From positions 805,001 to 869,000 of the forward strand of contig JADJXO010000001.1 of NCBI GenBank assembly GCA_016715825.1: 64,000 bases of DNA. The letters run 5' to 3'. The position numbers were made by a program, and so were the translations under genes. Positions 34,448-44,700 of the stretch are shown piece after piece; position 1 is the first letter of the stretch; each line of letters starts with the position of its first letter. This DNA comes from Nitrospira sp. (lineage in GTDB: Bacteria; Nitrospirota; Nitrospiria; Nitrospirales; Nitrospiraceae). Under the pieces are notes generated by a model that was not told the origin of the DNA, searched no databases, and was given only the letters and a program-made list of their open reading frames with translations.

Positions 34448-35626
34448 TTACCGCCCTCGACTATAGGTAGAGGCCGCAGCCTGTAGCGCGATCCCGGGAA
34501 TCGCAATCCACCCGTTTTGGATCCCGATCTCTTCCAGCGCGTTCAACAGCGTCAGCACGTTGGCTTCCGTAGACGATTCCCCCATCAGTCCGATCCTCCA
34601 GACTTTTCCCTTGAGATGGCCTAAGCCTCCTCCGATCTCAATGCCGAACCGTTCAAGGAGTTGAGACCGGACGGCCCCCTCGTCGATTGATGCAGGAACC
34701 GTCACGCACAGCAATGTTGGAAGCCGATACTCAACCGGAGGTACCGGGTCGAACCCAAGCGCCAGCAGTCCTGCCGTCAAGGCTCGGCTGTTGAGCTGAT
34801 GCCGCGCAAAGCGGGGAGGGAGTCCTTCTTCTGCGATGATCCGCAAGGATTCGCGAAGAGCATACAACATTGAGATCGGCGCCGTGTGATGATAGGCCCG
34901 GTTGTGCTCCGTCCAATAGTCTGCAATCAGGGACAAGTCAAAATACCAACTTTGGCAGGGAGTCCGACGACTGCGGACTACCGAAAGCGCACGGTCATTC
35001 ACCGTGAGTGGGGCCAGACCAGGAGGGCAGCTCAGACATTTTTGTGTGGCGCTATAACAGACATCGATCCCCCATCCATCGACGTCAACCGGCAGACCTC
35101 CCAGCGATGTCACGGCATCGACGATCAGCAACGCGTCATGCGCGCGACAGATCGCACTGATGGGTTCGATGGGCTGCCGGGCACCGGTGGAGGTTTCCGC
35201 ATGGACGAGTGCGACGGCCTTGACCGGACCCGATCTTCTGAGCCTCTCTTCGATCAGATCCGGCTCAATAATCTGTCCCCAAGGCACCTCAATCCGTATC
35301 GCCTTTCCTCCGCATCGTTCAACGATCGTCGCGAGTCGAGTGCCGAACACACCGTTGACCCCCACAAGCACCGCATCGCCCGGTTCGACGATATTGACGA
35401 CAGCCGCCTCCATACCGGCGGATCCTGTACCGGACACGGCGATCGTTAATCTGTTCGCGGTCGAGAAGAGTCGACGGAGGCGTGTTTGCACGTCGTTCAT
35501 CACAGCGAGAAAGGTCTGGTCCAGGTGTCCGACGAGCGAGGTCGCCATGGCCTGCAAGACCCGAGGATGCACGTTGCTGGGACCAGGTCCCAACAGCAAC
35601 CGTCGTGGTGCACAAAATTCGTCCAT
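34448..35626 (-). CDS. Class V aminotransferase (serine/alanine-glyoxylate type)
   Basis: 392 residues from the ATG at 35626, nine bases after CAGGAG. PLP enzyme. The N-terminal LLLGPGPSNVHPRVLQAM is the signature of the AGXT/serine-glyoxylate/ureidoglycine branch; VSGTGSAGMEAAVVN, HAETSTGARQPI, LIVDAVTSLGG and the PLP lysine in SATQKCLSCPPGL follow. Likely reaction: transfer of an amino group from serine or alanine to glyoxylate, or a related exchange. The downstream amidohydrolase is in the same operon. Which amino donor is used cannot be told from sequence. Confidence 0.88.
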   Translation of the reverse strand: MDEFCAPRRLLLGPGPSNVHPRVLQAMATSLVGHLDQTFLAVMNDVQTRLRRLFSTANRLTIAVSGTGSAGMEAAVVNIVEPGDAVLVGVNGVFGTRLATIVERCGGKAIRIEVPWGQIIEPDLIEERLRRSGPVKAVALVHAETSTGARQPIEPISAICRAHDALLIVDAVTSLGGLPVDVDGWGIDVCYSATQKCLSCPPGLAPLTVNDRALSVVRSRRTPCQSWYFDLSLIADYWTEHNRAYHHTAPISMLYALRESLRIIAEEGLPPRFARHQLNSRALTAGLLALGFDPVPPVEYRLPTLLCVTVPASIDEGAVRSQLLERFGIEIGGGLGHLKGKVWRIGLMGESSTEANVLTLLNALEEIGIQNGWIAIPGIALQAAASTYSRGR

Positions 35627-35733
35627 CGTGCAAAGGCTCCTGGAGTGTCGCCTGGTGAGTATAGCCAACTTCATCAGGCAAGGCTACGCAAGAAATCTTC
35701 GTCCGGCTTGGTCGGTAGCCACTTCGAGGGGGA

Positions 35734-35762
35734 TTAAGAGTCGATGATGCCTGTGATATAGT
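35734..35762 (+). promoter_or_regulatory. Predicted promoter of the CPBP protease gene
   Basis: TTAAGA (35734-35739), a 17-base spacer and an extended -10 TGA-TATAGT (35754-35762) lie nine bases before the ATG at 35772. The transcript would have at most about three leader bases; no Shine-Dalgarno sequence is present. Confidence 0.5.
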
Positions 35763-35771
35763 CGGCTCCCC

Positions 35772-37268
35772 ATGAGAGAACAAGCCCTGTCGATCGGACA
35801 ATTGCAACGCGCCCCGCAGGTTGATCGCCCGACAGGTTCTTCCCATCCTCTATCACCGTTTAATTCCCCATGGTCGGTCTTAGTGAGCGTCGTATGTGCC
35901 TGTGCGCTGGTGACCGCGCTCGGGAGTGTCGTCTGGTTCTCAATCACGGCCCCCAAACTCGATCGCGTTGAAGAGCCGGATCGCGCACTAGAGCTGATGG
36001 TCGGTCGCATGATGGAGGCCCAAGAAGGGCTCGGCCGATCGCCGGAATGGCAGCAATGGCTCGCGGAGTGGACCATGGGCGACCAGAGGGAAGCCTATGA
36101 GCAAGGCATTCAATGGTACCGCGAACTCGTGGCCACAACGGATGATCCACGCTCAAAACTGCGATTGGCGATCTTACTGGGTGAATCAAGCCGACAAGAT
36201 GAGGCTGTCGCCGAGGCAGCGGGATGGCTGAATCAGGGTCTGTTTACGGGACTGTTTGAACAACTCATTGTCGGCGCCTATGGTTCCCAACCGCTGACGT
36301 CCGCTCAAGAAGTCGATCTACAAGCTGCCCTCGCGGAAGCCATGCCCAGCGGATGGTTTTACAATCAGCTGTCTGCCCGGTTAGCCCAACGAGGAGGGGA
36401 CCACGCACGACTCGCGATCGTTGAAGAACAGAATGCTGGTAAAGCCGACCACGTTCAGCAGGGGATTCGTCCCTTGCTCGTGACGGAAGTGATCTGCCTG
36501 TTGATCGGATCGGTCATGTTGCTGGGCATTGTGCGCTTGCAGGGACAACGAGTCGATATCTTACGCGTCCATCTCCCAGGTGTTCCACCGCCGTGGTCCG
36601 GACGTATCGCCATGGCCGTCATCCTCCGTGGCGGTACGTTGGGGGTTCTCACAACCGTCGCGTTTCTGTCCGTTCCATCGTTTGAACAATCGGTATTGAG
36701 CGCCTTCGTCATTCCCTTGGCGAATATCCCGCTACTCATCCTGGCCTACGTGCACTTGCTCAAGCCGGCCGGTCTGACCTTCTGGAACGGCTTCGGCTTG
36801 CGTATGAAAAACGCCAATCCCGGCCGACTGGCTTGCATCATTGTCGCCGTGATCGCAGCCGGACTCTGGGGAGAATGGGTCCTTGGTCGAACTGCCGAAC
36901 TTTTCGATCTGAGCAATCACTGGACAGAATGGTTCGACCCAAACCTTGTGTGGGCCTCAGCGCCCAAGCTCACCGTGAGTTTGTTGGAATACGTCGTCTT
37001 TGCACCGATCTGTGAGGAAATAGCGTTTCGTGGACTGCTCTACGCCACGCTTCGACGACGGCTCGCATTCTTTCCCGCTGCGATCATCAGCACCAGCATC
37101 TTCGCCCTCGCACACGGCTACAGTCTCGTCGGGTTCATCAGCGTGTTTTGGAGCGGATTTCTGTGGGCCTGGATCTACGAGCGGACCGGGAGCCTGATTC
37201 CAGGCATGGTCGCGCATGCGATGAATAACTTGCTGGTGTGCCTTACCGTGATGGCTCTGCTTGGTTGA
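35772..37268 (+). CDS. CPBP-family intramembrane metalloprotease
   Basis: 498 residues. An N-terminal membrane helix (about 35-58) is followed by a soluble region of about 180 residues that looks helical and TPR-like (LRLAILLGESSRQDEAVAEA), then about eight membrane helices. The C-terminal CPBP (Rce1-like) domain has its catalytic motifs: EEIAFRGLLYATLRRR with the Glu-Glu and Arg, AHGYS with the first metal His, and MVAHAMNN with the second. Bacterial members process membrane peptides or act in immunity to bacteriocins; the target here is unknown. It converges on the epimerase gene and overlaps it by 26 bases. Confidence 0.85.
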   Translation: MREQALSIGQLQRAPQVDRPTGSSHPLSPFNSPWSVLVSVVCACALVTALGSVVWFSITAPKLDRVEEPDRALELMVGRMMEAQEGLGRSPEWQQWLAEWTMGDQREAYEQGIQWYRELVATTDDPRSKLRLAILLGESSRQDEAVAEAAGWLNQGLFTGLFEQLIVGAYGSQPLTSAQEVDLQAALAEAMPSGWFYNQLSARLAQRGGDHARLAIVEEQNAGKADHVQQGIRPLLVTEVICLLIGSVMLLGIVRLQGQRVDILRVHLPGVPPPWSGRIAMAVILRGGTLGVLTTVAFLSVPSFEQSVLSAFVIPLANIPLLILAYVHLLKPAGLTFWNGFGLRMKNANPGRLACIIVAVIAAGLWGEWVLGRTAELFDLSNHWTEWFDPNLVWASAPKLTVSLLEYVVFAPICEEIAFRGLLYATLRRRLAFFPAAIISTSIFALAHGYSLVGFISVFWSGFLWAWIYERTGSLIPGMVAHAMNNLLVCLTVMALLG

Positions 37269-38079
37269 GCGAATGTTTCTGTATCGCGGCAAGGGCCTCA
37301 AATACATCCGTATGCCGCAGACCTACCCGATCCGACTCCAACAGCTCACATAGCTTCCGGTTCGACAGCCGTTTCCCGCCTGGCTTCTGTTCACCCGCGA
37401 CAGAGGATCCGATATTCCAACGTCGCTCAACCTCTTCGCAGATCTCACTCCACGTTCTCGGAGTCCCATCGCTGACGGTATAGACCTCACCGGATCGACC
37501 ATGCCTCAGCGCGGCAAGACAGACGGCGCTCAGATCTTCAACATGAATGAGGTTCACATACTTCCGTGAACGGTTCACCCGTCCCCTCTTAATCCACTCG
37601 ATCGGATTGCGACCTGGACCGTAGATCCCTGCCACTCGCAAGACAATGGCACCATAAGTCGTTCGCAAGAGTTCTTCACTCTGTACTCGAGGTATGGTCA
37701 GATCAATAGACGCCGATTCGTCGATCCAGGGTGGAGGATAGAGCGTTGTGGCGTCCTCTTGGTAGGCGGAGGTGCTCCCAAGGATGACCACTCGGCGGGC
37801 ACCCAGCAACGCATGATCGGCAAATCGGCGCACCACCTCAATCGGCACCGCCGGAAAACACCACACGACATCCGTTGCCGTCGGAATCGATGCCCAGGTA
37901 TCGGATCGTGCCAGATCGAAGGTGATCCGTTGATCAGGACGCAGATGGCTGAGATGGTGTTCGGGATCTCGACTGGTCGCACAGACACGAGGGTACCGAC
38001 GCTCCGCAAGCGGGTGAAGAACCTTCGCTGTATAGCCTGCCCCCAGAATCGTGAGTGATTGGTGCAACGCGTATCCCAT
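37243..38079 (-). CDS. NAD-dependent epimerase/dehydratase family protein
   Basis: 278 residues. The Rossmann motif is modified but recognisable: LTILGAGYTAKVL at residues 9-21, fitting GxGxxG. GSTSAYQED near 100 holds the catalytic Ser/Thr region and VVILGS precedes it; RVAGIYGPGRNPIEWIKRG is a family signature, and NLIHVEDLSAVCLAAL closes the substrate lobe. It is smaller than sugar-nucleotide epimerases and closer to the YeeZ-like group, whose substrates are not known. The C-terminus overlaps the convergent protease gene. Confidence 0.8.
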   Translation of the reverse strand: MGYALHQSLTILGAGYTAKVLHPLAERRYPRVCATSRDPEHHLSHLRPDQRITFDLARSDTWASIPTATDVVWCFPAVPIEVVRRFADHALLGARRVVILGSTSAYQEDATTLYPPPWIDESASIDLTIPRVQSEELLRTTYGAIVLRVAGIYGPGRNPIEWIKRGRVNRSRKYVNLIHVEDLSAVCLAALRHGRSGEVYTVSDGTPRTWSEICEEVERRWNIGSSVAGEQKPGGKRLSNRKLCELLESDRVGLRHTDVFEALAAIQKHSLNQAEPSR

Positions 38080-38228
38080 TTGGACAACGAGGGGTGCAGT
38101 GTGCCAGGTTGAAGGGATCTGAGTCTAATGAATTTCGTCATGGTGTTGCCGTGCAGAGTGACGTCTTTCACTCCACAGTGGCCATGAGTTGTGAGGACGC
38201 ACATCGGGAAATCTCCGTCGGTGCTCCG

Positions 38229-38257
38229 TTGTCACTGCGCAATGAGAATGGTATAAG
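38229..38257 (+). promoter_or_regulatory. Predicted sigma70 promoter of the beta-propeller lipoprotein gene
   Basis: TTGTCA (38229-38234, one mismatch to consensus), a 17-base spacer and TATAAG (38252-38257, one mismatch) with TGG just before it. Transcription is expected near 38264, 20 bases before the ATG at 38284. Confidence 0.65.
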
Positions 38258-38283
38258 TCAGAGAACGGTGGGTACAAGGAAGA

Positions 38284-39507
38284 ATGCGTAGCCGATTATT
38301 CGCGAATCGATCGAGACTTGCGTGGATCATACCATTCGTGTTTCTCGCGCCAGGCTGCGGTGAGGAGGGCGGGGGAGGCGGGTTGGGTGGCGGTATCCCG
38401 ATTGGGGGCGGGGACCCGACGGCGGCAACCGTGTATGTCACCAACAGCGGTTCCGACACGATCTCAGCGTATACGGTCAACGGGACAACCGGTGGGCTAT
38501 CGGCCGTTGCCGGATCGCCTGTGGCCAATGTGTCGACCCCATCGGCCATCGCCGTCTCACCGAACGGGTTTTTTGCCTTCGCCACGAATAGTCAGACCAA
38601 CACGGTCACGTCATTCAGAATCGGCACCGATGGCGGGTTACTGCTGGCGTCCGGAACGGCGACCAGTCCCAATCCAGCCTCAGTCGGGACTGCTCCAAGT
38701 GCGGTCGTCATTTCCAGCAAGACGGAGTTCCTCTATGTCGCCAATCGAGGTTCCGACAGTGTGACGGCCTTTACGATCGGGGCCACCGGCATCCTGACGC
38801 TTGTCCCGCCGGAAGCGGGAACACCCAATCCTGTTGCGGCTGGAGGCTCAGCGCCTGTCTCGCTCATTCGCTCCGCCACCGATCGGTTTCTTTACGTGGC
38901 CAATAGCGCCGACAACACCGTGTCGGTCTTTCAGATCGAAACGAGTGGATTGTTGAAGCTGGTCCCGCCGACAGGGTCGCTCAGGAATCCGGTCGCGGTC
39001 GGCGGCAACGCACCGAGCGCACTCGCACTCTCCTCGACCGGAGAGTTTCTGTATGTGGCCAATCGCGCGTCGAATACCGTCAGCGTCTTTCAGGTCGAAA
39101 CCAGCGGACTCCTCACACTGGTGCCTCCGGTCGGGTCTGGAACGAATCCCATGTCCGTGGGAGGGACCGGTCCGATAGGAATCGCCGTCGCTCCGGATGG
39201 GCAAGTGCTGTACACCGCGAACGACGGAGGAACCGTGTCGGCCTTGACGAGTGGAAGTAATGGGCTGCTCACACTCGTGCCTTCTTCGGGAAGTTCATTG
39301 AATCCGATTCAGGCAGGGAGCAATCCCTCAGCCATTACGCTCTCGCAGGATGGACAGTTCTTGTACGTGGCGAATCAAGGAGGAGGGGTGTCGGCCTACA
39401 CCGTTGTTTCCGGAACGGGCACCCTGGTCCCCTTGCCGGTGCTCCTGGGAAATCCCTTTCCGACCGGAACCGCACCGTCCGGAATTGCCATGCAGAGGCA
39501 GCTCTAA
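38284..39507 (+). CDS. YVTN-type beta-propeller lipoprotein (lactonase-like fold)
   Basis: 407 residues. A basic start and hydrophobic segment end in the lipobox LAPGC near residue 25, then a glycine-rich linker (GEEGGGGGLGGG). The rest consists of seven blades of about 50 residues, most carrying FLYVANRGSDSVTAF-like strands, the signature of YVTN/6-phosphogluconolactonase-like propellers. Such proteins act as surface-exposed scaffolds or binding proteins; no catalytic residues are evident. The ATG at 38284 has AAGGAAG directly upstream and a strong promoter. It converges on the EAL-domain gene, with 32 bases between the stops. Confidence 0.85.
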   Translation: MRSRLFANRSRLAWIIPFVFLAPGCGEEGGGGGLGGGIPIGGGDPTAATVYVTNSGSDTISAYTVNGTTGGLSAVAGSPVANVSTPSAIAVSPNGFFAFATNSQTNTVTSFRIGTDGGLLLASGTATSPNPASVGTAPSAVVISSKTEFLYVANRGSDSVTAFTIGATGILTLVPPEAGTPNPVAAGGSAPVSLIRSATDRFLYVANSADNTVSVFQIETSGLLKLVPPTGSLRNPVAVGGNAPSALALSSTGEFLYVANRASNTVSVFQVETSGLLTLVPPVGSGTNPMSVGGTGPIGIAVAPDGQVLYTANDGGTVSALTSGSNGLLTLVPSSGSSLNPIQAGSNPSAITLSQDGQFLYVANQGGGVSAYTVVSGTGTLVPLPVLLGNPFPTGTAPSGIAMQRQL

Positions 39508-39539
39508 CGAACAGGCTGCCATCGGCAACGTCCGACAGA

Positions 39540-41708
39540 TCAACTCGCCAGACGATGTCTCACGCGTTCCGTCGTGGTCGAGGCTTCCTCGGAGAGTCGA
39601 TCCCTCAGAAGGTGCTGGAGATGGGTGGCCGGAACCGGCTTGCTGAAAAGGTATCCTTGATAGGCCGCACACCCTTGCATGCGGAGAAAGGCGAGCTGAT
39701 CTCGCGTTTCCACTCCCTCCGCCACGATATGAAGATTGAGGGCACGCCCCATCCCAATGATGGCCCGCATGATGGGGGAATCGACCTTGCCGAGCTTCAA
39801 ATCCTTGACGAACGCTTGATCGATCTTGATCGTATCGATGGGAAATCGCTGAAGATAGGCGAGTGAGGAATAGCCCGTGCCGAAATCATCGATCGCCAAT
39901 CGAAACCCCGATTCTTTCAGCTCCTTCAACGTGGCCGCTGTCGACGGCGCATCCGTCATCAAGACGCTTTCGGTCAACTCCAGCTCGATATCCTGCGGGT
40001 TTCCGCCCTCGGCAAAGACCAGCCCTTTTATGTGACTGGCGATATTCCGTTGCCTGAAATGCAGACCGGACAGATTGATCGAGACATCGGTCGGCGCCAA
40101 CCCTTTCTTGTGCCAGATACGCTGCTGTTGCGTCACGCTCTGAATGACCCATTCACTCATCTCAACGATCAACTCTTCCTCTTCTGCGACGGGGATGAAC
40201 TCGGCCGGAGCAATCAACCCACGGGTCGGATGCTGCCATCGAATCAAGGCTTCGAATCCGATGACCTTCTCCGAAAGAATGTCCACTTGCGGCTGATAGT
40301 GAAGCACGAACTGATTGCCGGCGATCGCGGCTCGCAAGTCTTGCTCAAGGTTGACACGAGCGGCGATCCACGCATTCATGGCATCCGAGTAGAACTGGTA
40401 GCAATTATGTCCTTTGGTTTTTGCCGACTGGAGCGCGGTCGCGGCATGACGGAGCACCTGCTCGGCATCCGTCCCGTCGGTTCCTGGTATCGCAATCCCA
40501 ATATTGGCGGAGAGGGTCAGGCTGCTCGTCCCGACTTGAAACGGATGATTGAGCACATCAAGAAAATGCTGCGCGACCCTGGCGGAATCTTCAGCTTCGG
40601 CCAGATTCGATAAGAACGCAGCGAACTGACCATCAGCGAGGCGTGCCAAGACCGGCGTGTCCGTCCCGGCATGTTGCGCGATCATCGTACCGACGGAGAG
40701 AGACTGTTGAAGACGCTCCGTCACATCCTTGATGATCTGGTCTCCGCTGCGAGATCCATGCATATCGCAGATGCGATGGTAGCGATCCAAACTCAGGACC
40801 AAGACGGCGCCGATCACGCTTTTACCCGCTCCACAGGTGATGGCTTGGGCGACACGATGGAGAAACAGGCTGCGATTGGGAAGATGGGTCACATTGTCAT
40901 AATTGGCGAGAAAGTAAATCTTTGCGTCCGCTGCGCGTTTGTCCGTCACATCTTGGACCGTTCCCACCATACGCGGCGCCGTACCCGTCTCATCAATCAT
41001 GGGCTCGCCGACCAGATGTACGATACGCTCGGAACCATCGCGCTGAACGATGCGATGGTCGAGATCGAATCCCGACTCATCGACAGCTCCCTCGCGCATG
41101 GATTCGGCCACCAATGCGCGATCGGCCTCATGCACACAGTCAAGATAGGCCGCCTGGGAATGGCCACACGCCTCCGGCTCGATACCGAGAATGCGACATG
41201 CCGCATCAGACATCTCCATACGTTGTCGGGAGACGTCCCATTCCCACCCACCCAATTGCGCGATTCGCTGGGCTTGGGCAAGCCGAGATTCGCTGCTACG
41301 CAGCGCGCTCAGGTTCTGGTTGGCCCGCAACATGTACCGCACGCGCTGGCTGAGGATGAGTCCGTGACAAGGCTTCACGATGAAGTCGGTCGCACCCATC
41401 TGGTACGCCTGGGCGATCGAATCGACATCGTCGGATCCCGTCATGATGAGAATCGGCACGAATTCCCCTCTCGGCAATTGACGGATCCGTTGGCACGCGA
41501 CAAACCCGTCCATGCCGGGCATCTGCAAGTCCAGGATCACGATGTCCGGCATCGTCGTGGCGGCGAACTCGATGGCGGCTTGACCGGACTCCGCCTCTTC
41601 GACGCGGAGATCCTCCTGTTCCAAGCTCATCCGCGACAACATGCGAAACGTCGCATCATCATCGACAATCAGTGCGAGGGGAAGTGGCGAGTGAGTGGGG
41701 GAGGTCAT
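39540..41708 (-). CDS. Response regulator with PAS, degenerate GGDEF and intact EAL domain (c-di-GMP phosphodiesterase)
   Basis: 722 residues. Receiver domain at 1-125 with phospho-acceptor Asp60 in VILDLQMPGMDG and Lys112 in FIVKP. A PAS domain follows (about 150-260; GGWEWDVSRQRMEMSD). The GGDEF domain (about 270-430) has lost its active-site signature: the loop reads RLADGQFAAF instead of GGDEF, so it cannot make c-di-GMP. The EAL domain (about 445-700) keeps GFEALIRWQHP, LELTESVLM, IDDFGTGYSSLAYL, IKIDQAFV and VAEGVETRDQL, so it should hydrolyse c-di-GMP. The ATG overlaps the stop of the hybrid kinase (ATGA), which is its likely phosphodonor. Confidence 0.9.
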   Translation of the reverse strand: MTSPTHSPLPLALIVDDDATFRMLSRMSLEQEDLRVEEAESGQAAIEFAATTMPDIVILDLQMPGMDGFVACQRIRQLPRGEFVPILIMTGSDDVDSIAQAYQMGATDFIVKPCHGLILSQRVRYMLRANQNLSALRSSESRLAQAQRIAQLGGWEWDVSRQRMEMSDAACRILGIEPEACGHSQAAYLDCVHEADRALVAESMREGAVDESGFDLDHRIVQRDGSERIVHLVGEPMIDETGTAPRMVGTVQDVTDKRAADAKIYFLANYDNVTHLPNRSLFLHRVAQAITCGAGKSVIGAVLVLSLDRYHRICDMHGSRSGDQIIKDVTERLQQSLSVGTMIAQHAGTDTPVLARLADGQFAAFLSNLAEAEDSARVAQHFLDVLNHPFQVGTSSLTLSANIGIAIPGTDGTDAEQVLRHAATALQSAKTKGHNCYQFYSDAMNAWIAARVNLEQDLRAAIAGNQFVLHYQPQVDILSEKVIGFEALIRWQHPTRGLIAPAEFIPVAEEEELIVEMSEWVIQSVTQQQRIWHKKGLAPTDVSINLSGLHFRQRNIASHIKGLVFAEGGNPQDIELELTESVLMTDAPSTAATLKELKESGFRLAIDDFGTGYSSLAYLQRFPIDTIKIDQAFVKDLKLGKVDSPIMRAIIGMGRALNLHIVAEGVETRDQLAFLRMQGCAAYQGYLFSKPVPATHLQHLLRDRLSEEASTTTERVRHRLAS

Positions 41709-44700
41709 GCCGCTCTCCTCTCGAGTTCGGATTGAAAGATTTGGCTCGCATGGTCGAATGCCGCGTCGAGCTGCCCTAACAACGGTTCAGCTTCTGCCAG
41801 CTGCCCTTGGCGACTGGCATCCTCAAACTGTCGGCACAACTTGGACAACGTCACTGCGCCAAGTACCGAGCTTCTGGACTTCAGACTATGCGCGGCTTGG
41901 TTCACGGCTTGTGCATCACCGGCCCGCATTCCTTCTTGCAGGCGGGTGACGAGGTCGCGAGAGTCCAGGAGATACAGCGACAGAATTTTGGCCAGCGCAT
42001 CTTCTTTGCCGGGCCGTTGCAGACTCGTAATCGACTTCCAGGCCTTCTGATCGACGACGAGCGATTTTTCCGAGACCGGCGCAGAGGCCGATGCAACGGG
42101 AACTGAGTCGGTTGTCGAAACCAGGCTGAGAGCGGGGGCGTTATGTGTTGCCGGGGCGGTGCTGGGATGCAGCCAGCAGGACAACAGGGTCTGCAGCTGC
42201 TCCATTGAGAATGGTTTCGACAAGTAATCACTCATCCCGATGGCCAGGCAATGTTCACGATCGCCCGGGGACGCATGGGCCGTCAGGGCGATGATCGGCA
42301 CGGGCGTCCGCGATTCCGTCTGCTCCCATTCGCGGATCAAGCGGGTCGCCTCAAAGCCATCCATCTCCGGCATCTGACAATCCATCAGAATAAGGTCGAT
42401 GGAAGCTGTCTTGGCCTGGGTGAGGACCTCACGTCCGTTCTGGGCGAGGGTCACGGTGCATCCCAATGTCTCGAGCATCAGCTGGGCGATCTCCTGGTTC
42501 ACCGGGTTGTCCTCCCCAAGGAGGACGTGCCCGGAGAAAGTCGGGGCGGCCGGTCCCGGAGACGCATGAAGCGAGGCGACCGGTGCATCGCCGACCAGGT
42601 TGACCAGCGCTTGATGCAGGCCAAGGTACCGCAGGGGCTTGGTGATGACATGCATCTGAGCGCTCGTGGCATCCTGCTCGACGTCCGCGCTCTTGATGAA
42701 GGACACCATGCGTAGAATCTTGGTCGCGGCATACGTCGCGTCTGATCGCAAGGCTTGCAGTAATTCCGTCTCGGTCATATCAGTACACGTTTCATCGACG
42801 AGCGCCACGACCGGCCCACGGTCGGTCGCAAGCTCGGTCATGACCTGCTCAAGAAACTCTGCACCGGTGCCGGCTATCCGCGAGGGAATCCTCCACTGCG
42901 ACAGATACCGGGTCAGCACCCGACCGGTCGCAGGATGACCGCTCGCAGCACAGACACGCACGCCGGCCAGCGAAGGATCGGGCTGCATCCCGGCCATCGC
43001 TCCCTCCTGAAGCGGCAGGGGGAGGATCACCCAGAAGGTGCTGCCTTGACCCATCACGCTGTCCACTCCAATGGTCCCACCCATCAATCCGCTCAGTTGT
43101 TTGCAGATGCTGAGGCCGAGACCGGTCCCACCATGCACGCGCGTCGAAGACCCATCTACCTGGGAAAACGACTGGAAGAGTTTCGCTTGTCCCTCGGCAC
43201 TGATGCCGGATCCGGTATCCGTCACCGCGAGCTTCATCCTCGGAACGATATCCTGGGCGGACGGAGATGCGTCGACTGTGACCGCCACGCTCACATCGCC
43301 TTCCTGGGTGAATTTGATGGCGTTGCCCAGTAGATTGGTCACGATCTGTCTGATGCGAATGGGATCACCCATGACGGCGGTCGGAGCTGCCGGGTCGTAG
43401 TCTGCCAGGATGTGCAGGCCTTTCCGCTGTGCTCGCTCCGCCAGCTGCTCGACGGTTCGTTCGACAATGTCCCGCAGATCGATCGGAACGGATTGGATCT
43501 CCAGCTTCCCGGCCTCGATTTTCGAGAAATCGAGAATGTCGTTGATCAACGTCAGCAGGGTGTCACCGGAGTGGTGGATCGTCTCCACATAATGTCGCTG
43601 GGTCTCGGATAGGGGCGTGCGCGCAAGAATCTCGGTCATCCCGATCACGCCGTTCATCGGCGTCCTGATTTCATGACTCATGTTCGCCAAGAATTCCGCC
43701 TTGGCCTTGGTGGCATCCTCTGCCGCCAGCTTGGCGATGGCGAGCGCTTCTTCGGACTCACGACGCCGCGCCGCTTCGAGGACCAGCGTCATGAAATTGG
43801 CCAGCGCTTGAGCAAACTGTTGTTCATCCGGCGCCCAGTCGCGCGAGGACCCGACATGCTCGATCGTGACGACCCCGGTCAGCTTCCCCTGCATCTGAAA
43901 CGGGGCATCGATCCGTGCCCCGACCTGATGAGGCGCAAGGATGTCGGCAACCAGCTCACCATAAGCCGACTCTTGTGGCGCCTGCGCCGCAGCAAACAGC
44001 TTCCCGTCGTTCAACATGGAGACGTAGCGAGGGTACTGCGAGCGAGACAATTTTCCACCAAACGTGTGTCGATCGGGTGTTCGTTCGTACCTGTCGAGGC
44101 AGTAGAGCGACTGCGTCTGTTCCTCAAAGATCCAGACACTGATCAGTTCGACTGCAAGGGCTTGCGCGGCAAGGGAGGTCAGCTGCCTCGCGGTAATGGG
44201 AAGCGATCCTTCGAACACCGTGCGGTCCTGGACAAGCGCCAGCGTCGCACTTTGCTGATGCCGGAGCCGTTCTTCCTTCGTCTCCAACGACCGATTGGCG
44301 GTCTGGAGGACGGTGGCGCGCTCTTCGGCCTGCTGCCGCGCATCGACGGCGCCGACTAACTCGATCTGTGCCTGCACCTGCGCTTTGATCGCTCGGCTGT
44401 TCGCAAGCGCCACAGCCACTTGGTCGGCTAATCGTCGCGCGTGGGCCAGATCATCGGCAGGTGGTTTGGTTTTCTGTCGATAGCCGAGGACCAACGCTCC
44501 CGTCACCGTGTCTGCCACGATGATCGGGAAGATGGCAAAGAGCGCAAGGTCCGGCCGAAGCATGGCCGCCAGATAGGACGGACTCGCAGTCGTCTTCACG
44601 AGCATGTGGTCGGGGTGAGCCTGCAGCGCCGTGAGATGCTCATCCGTCAATTGACACTGATACGTTTTCAGTTCGTCTGCCTGACTACTGAGAAACCGCA

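Noticed and set aside
40671..41735. 354-codon plus-strand frame opposite the REC-PAS-GGDEF-EAL gene
   Set aside because: Shadow of a gene with complete domains; its product is rich in His and Arg and has no motif.
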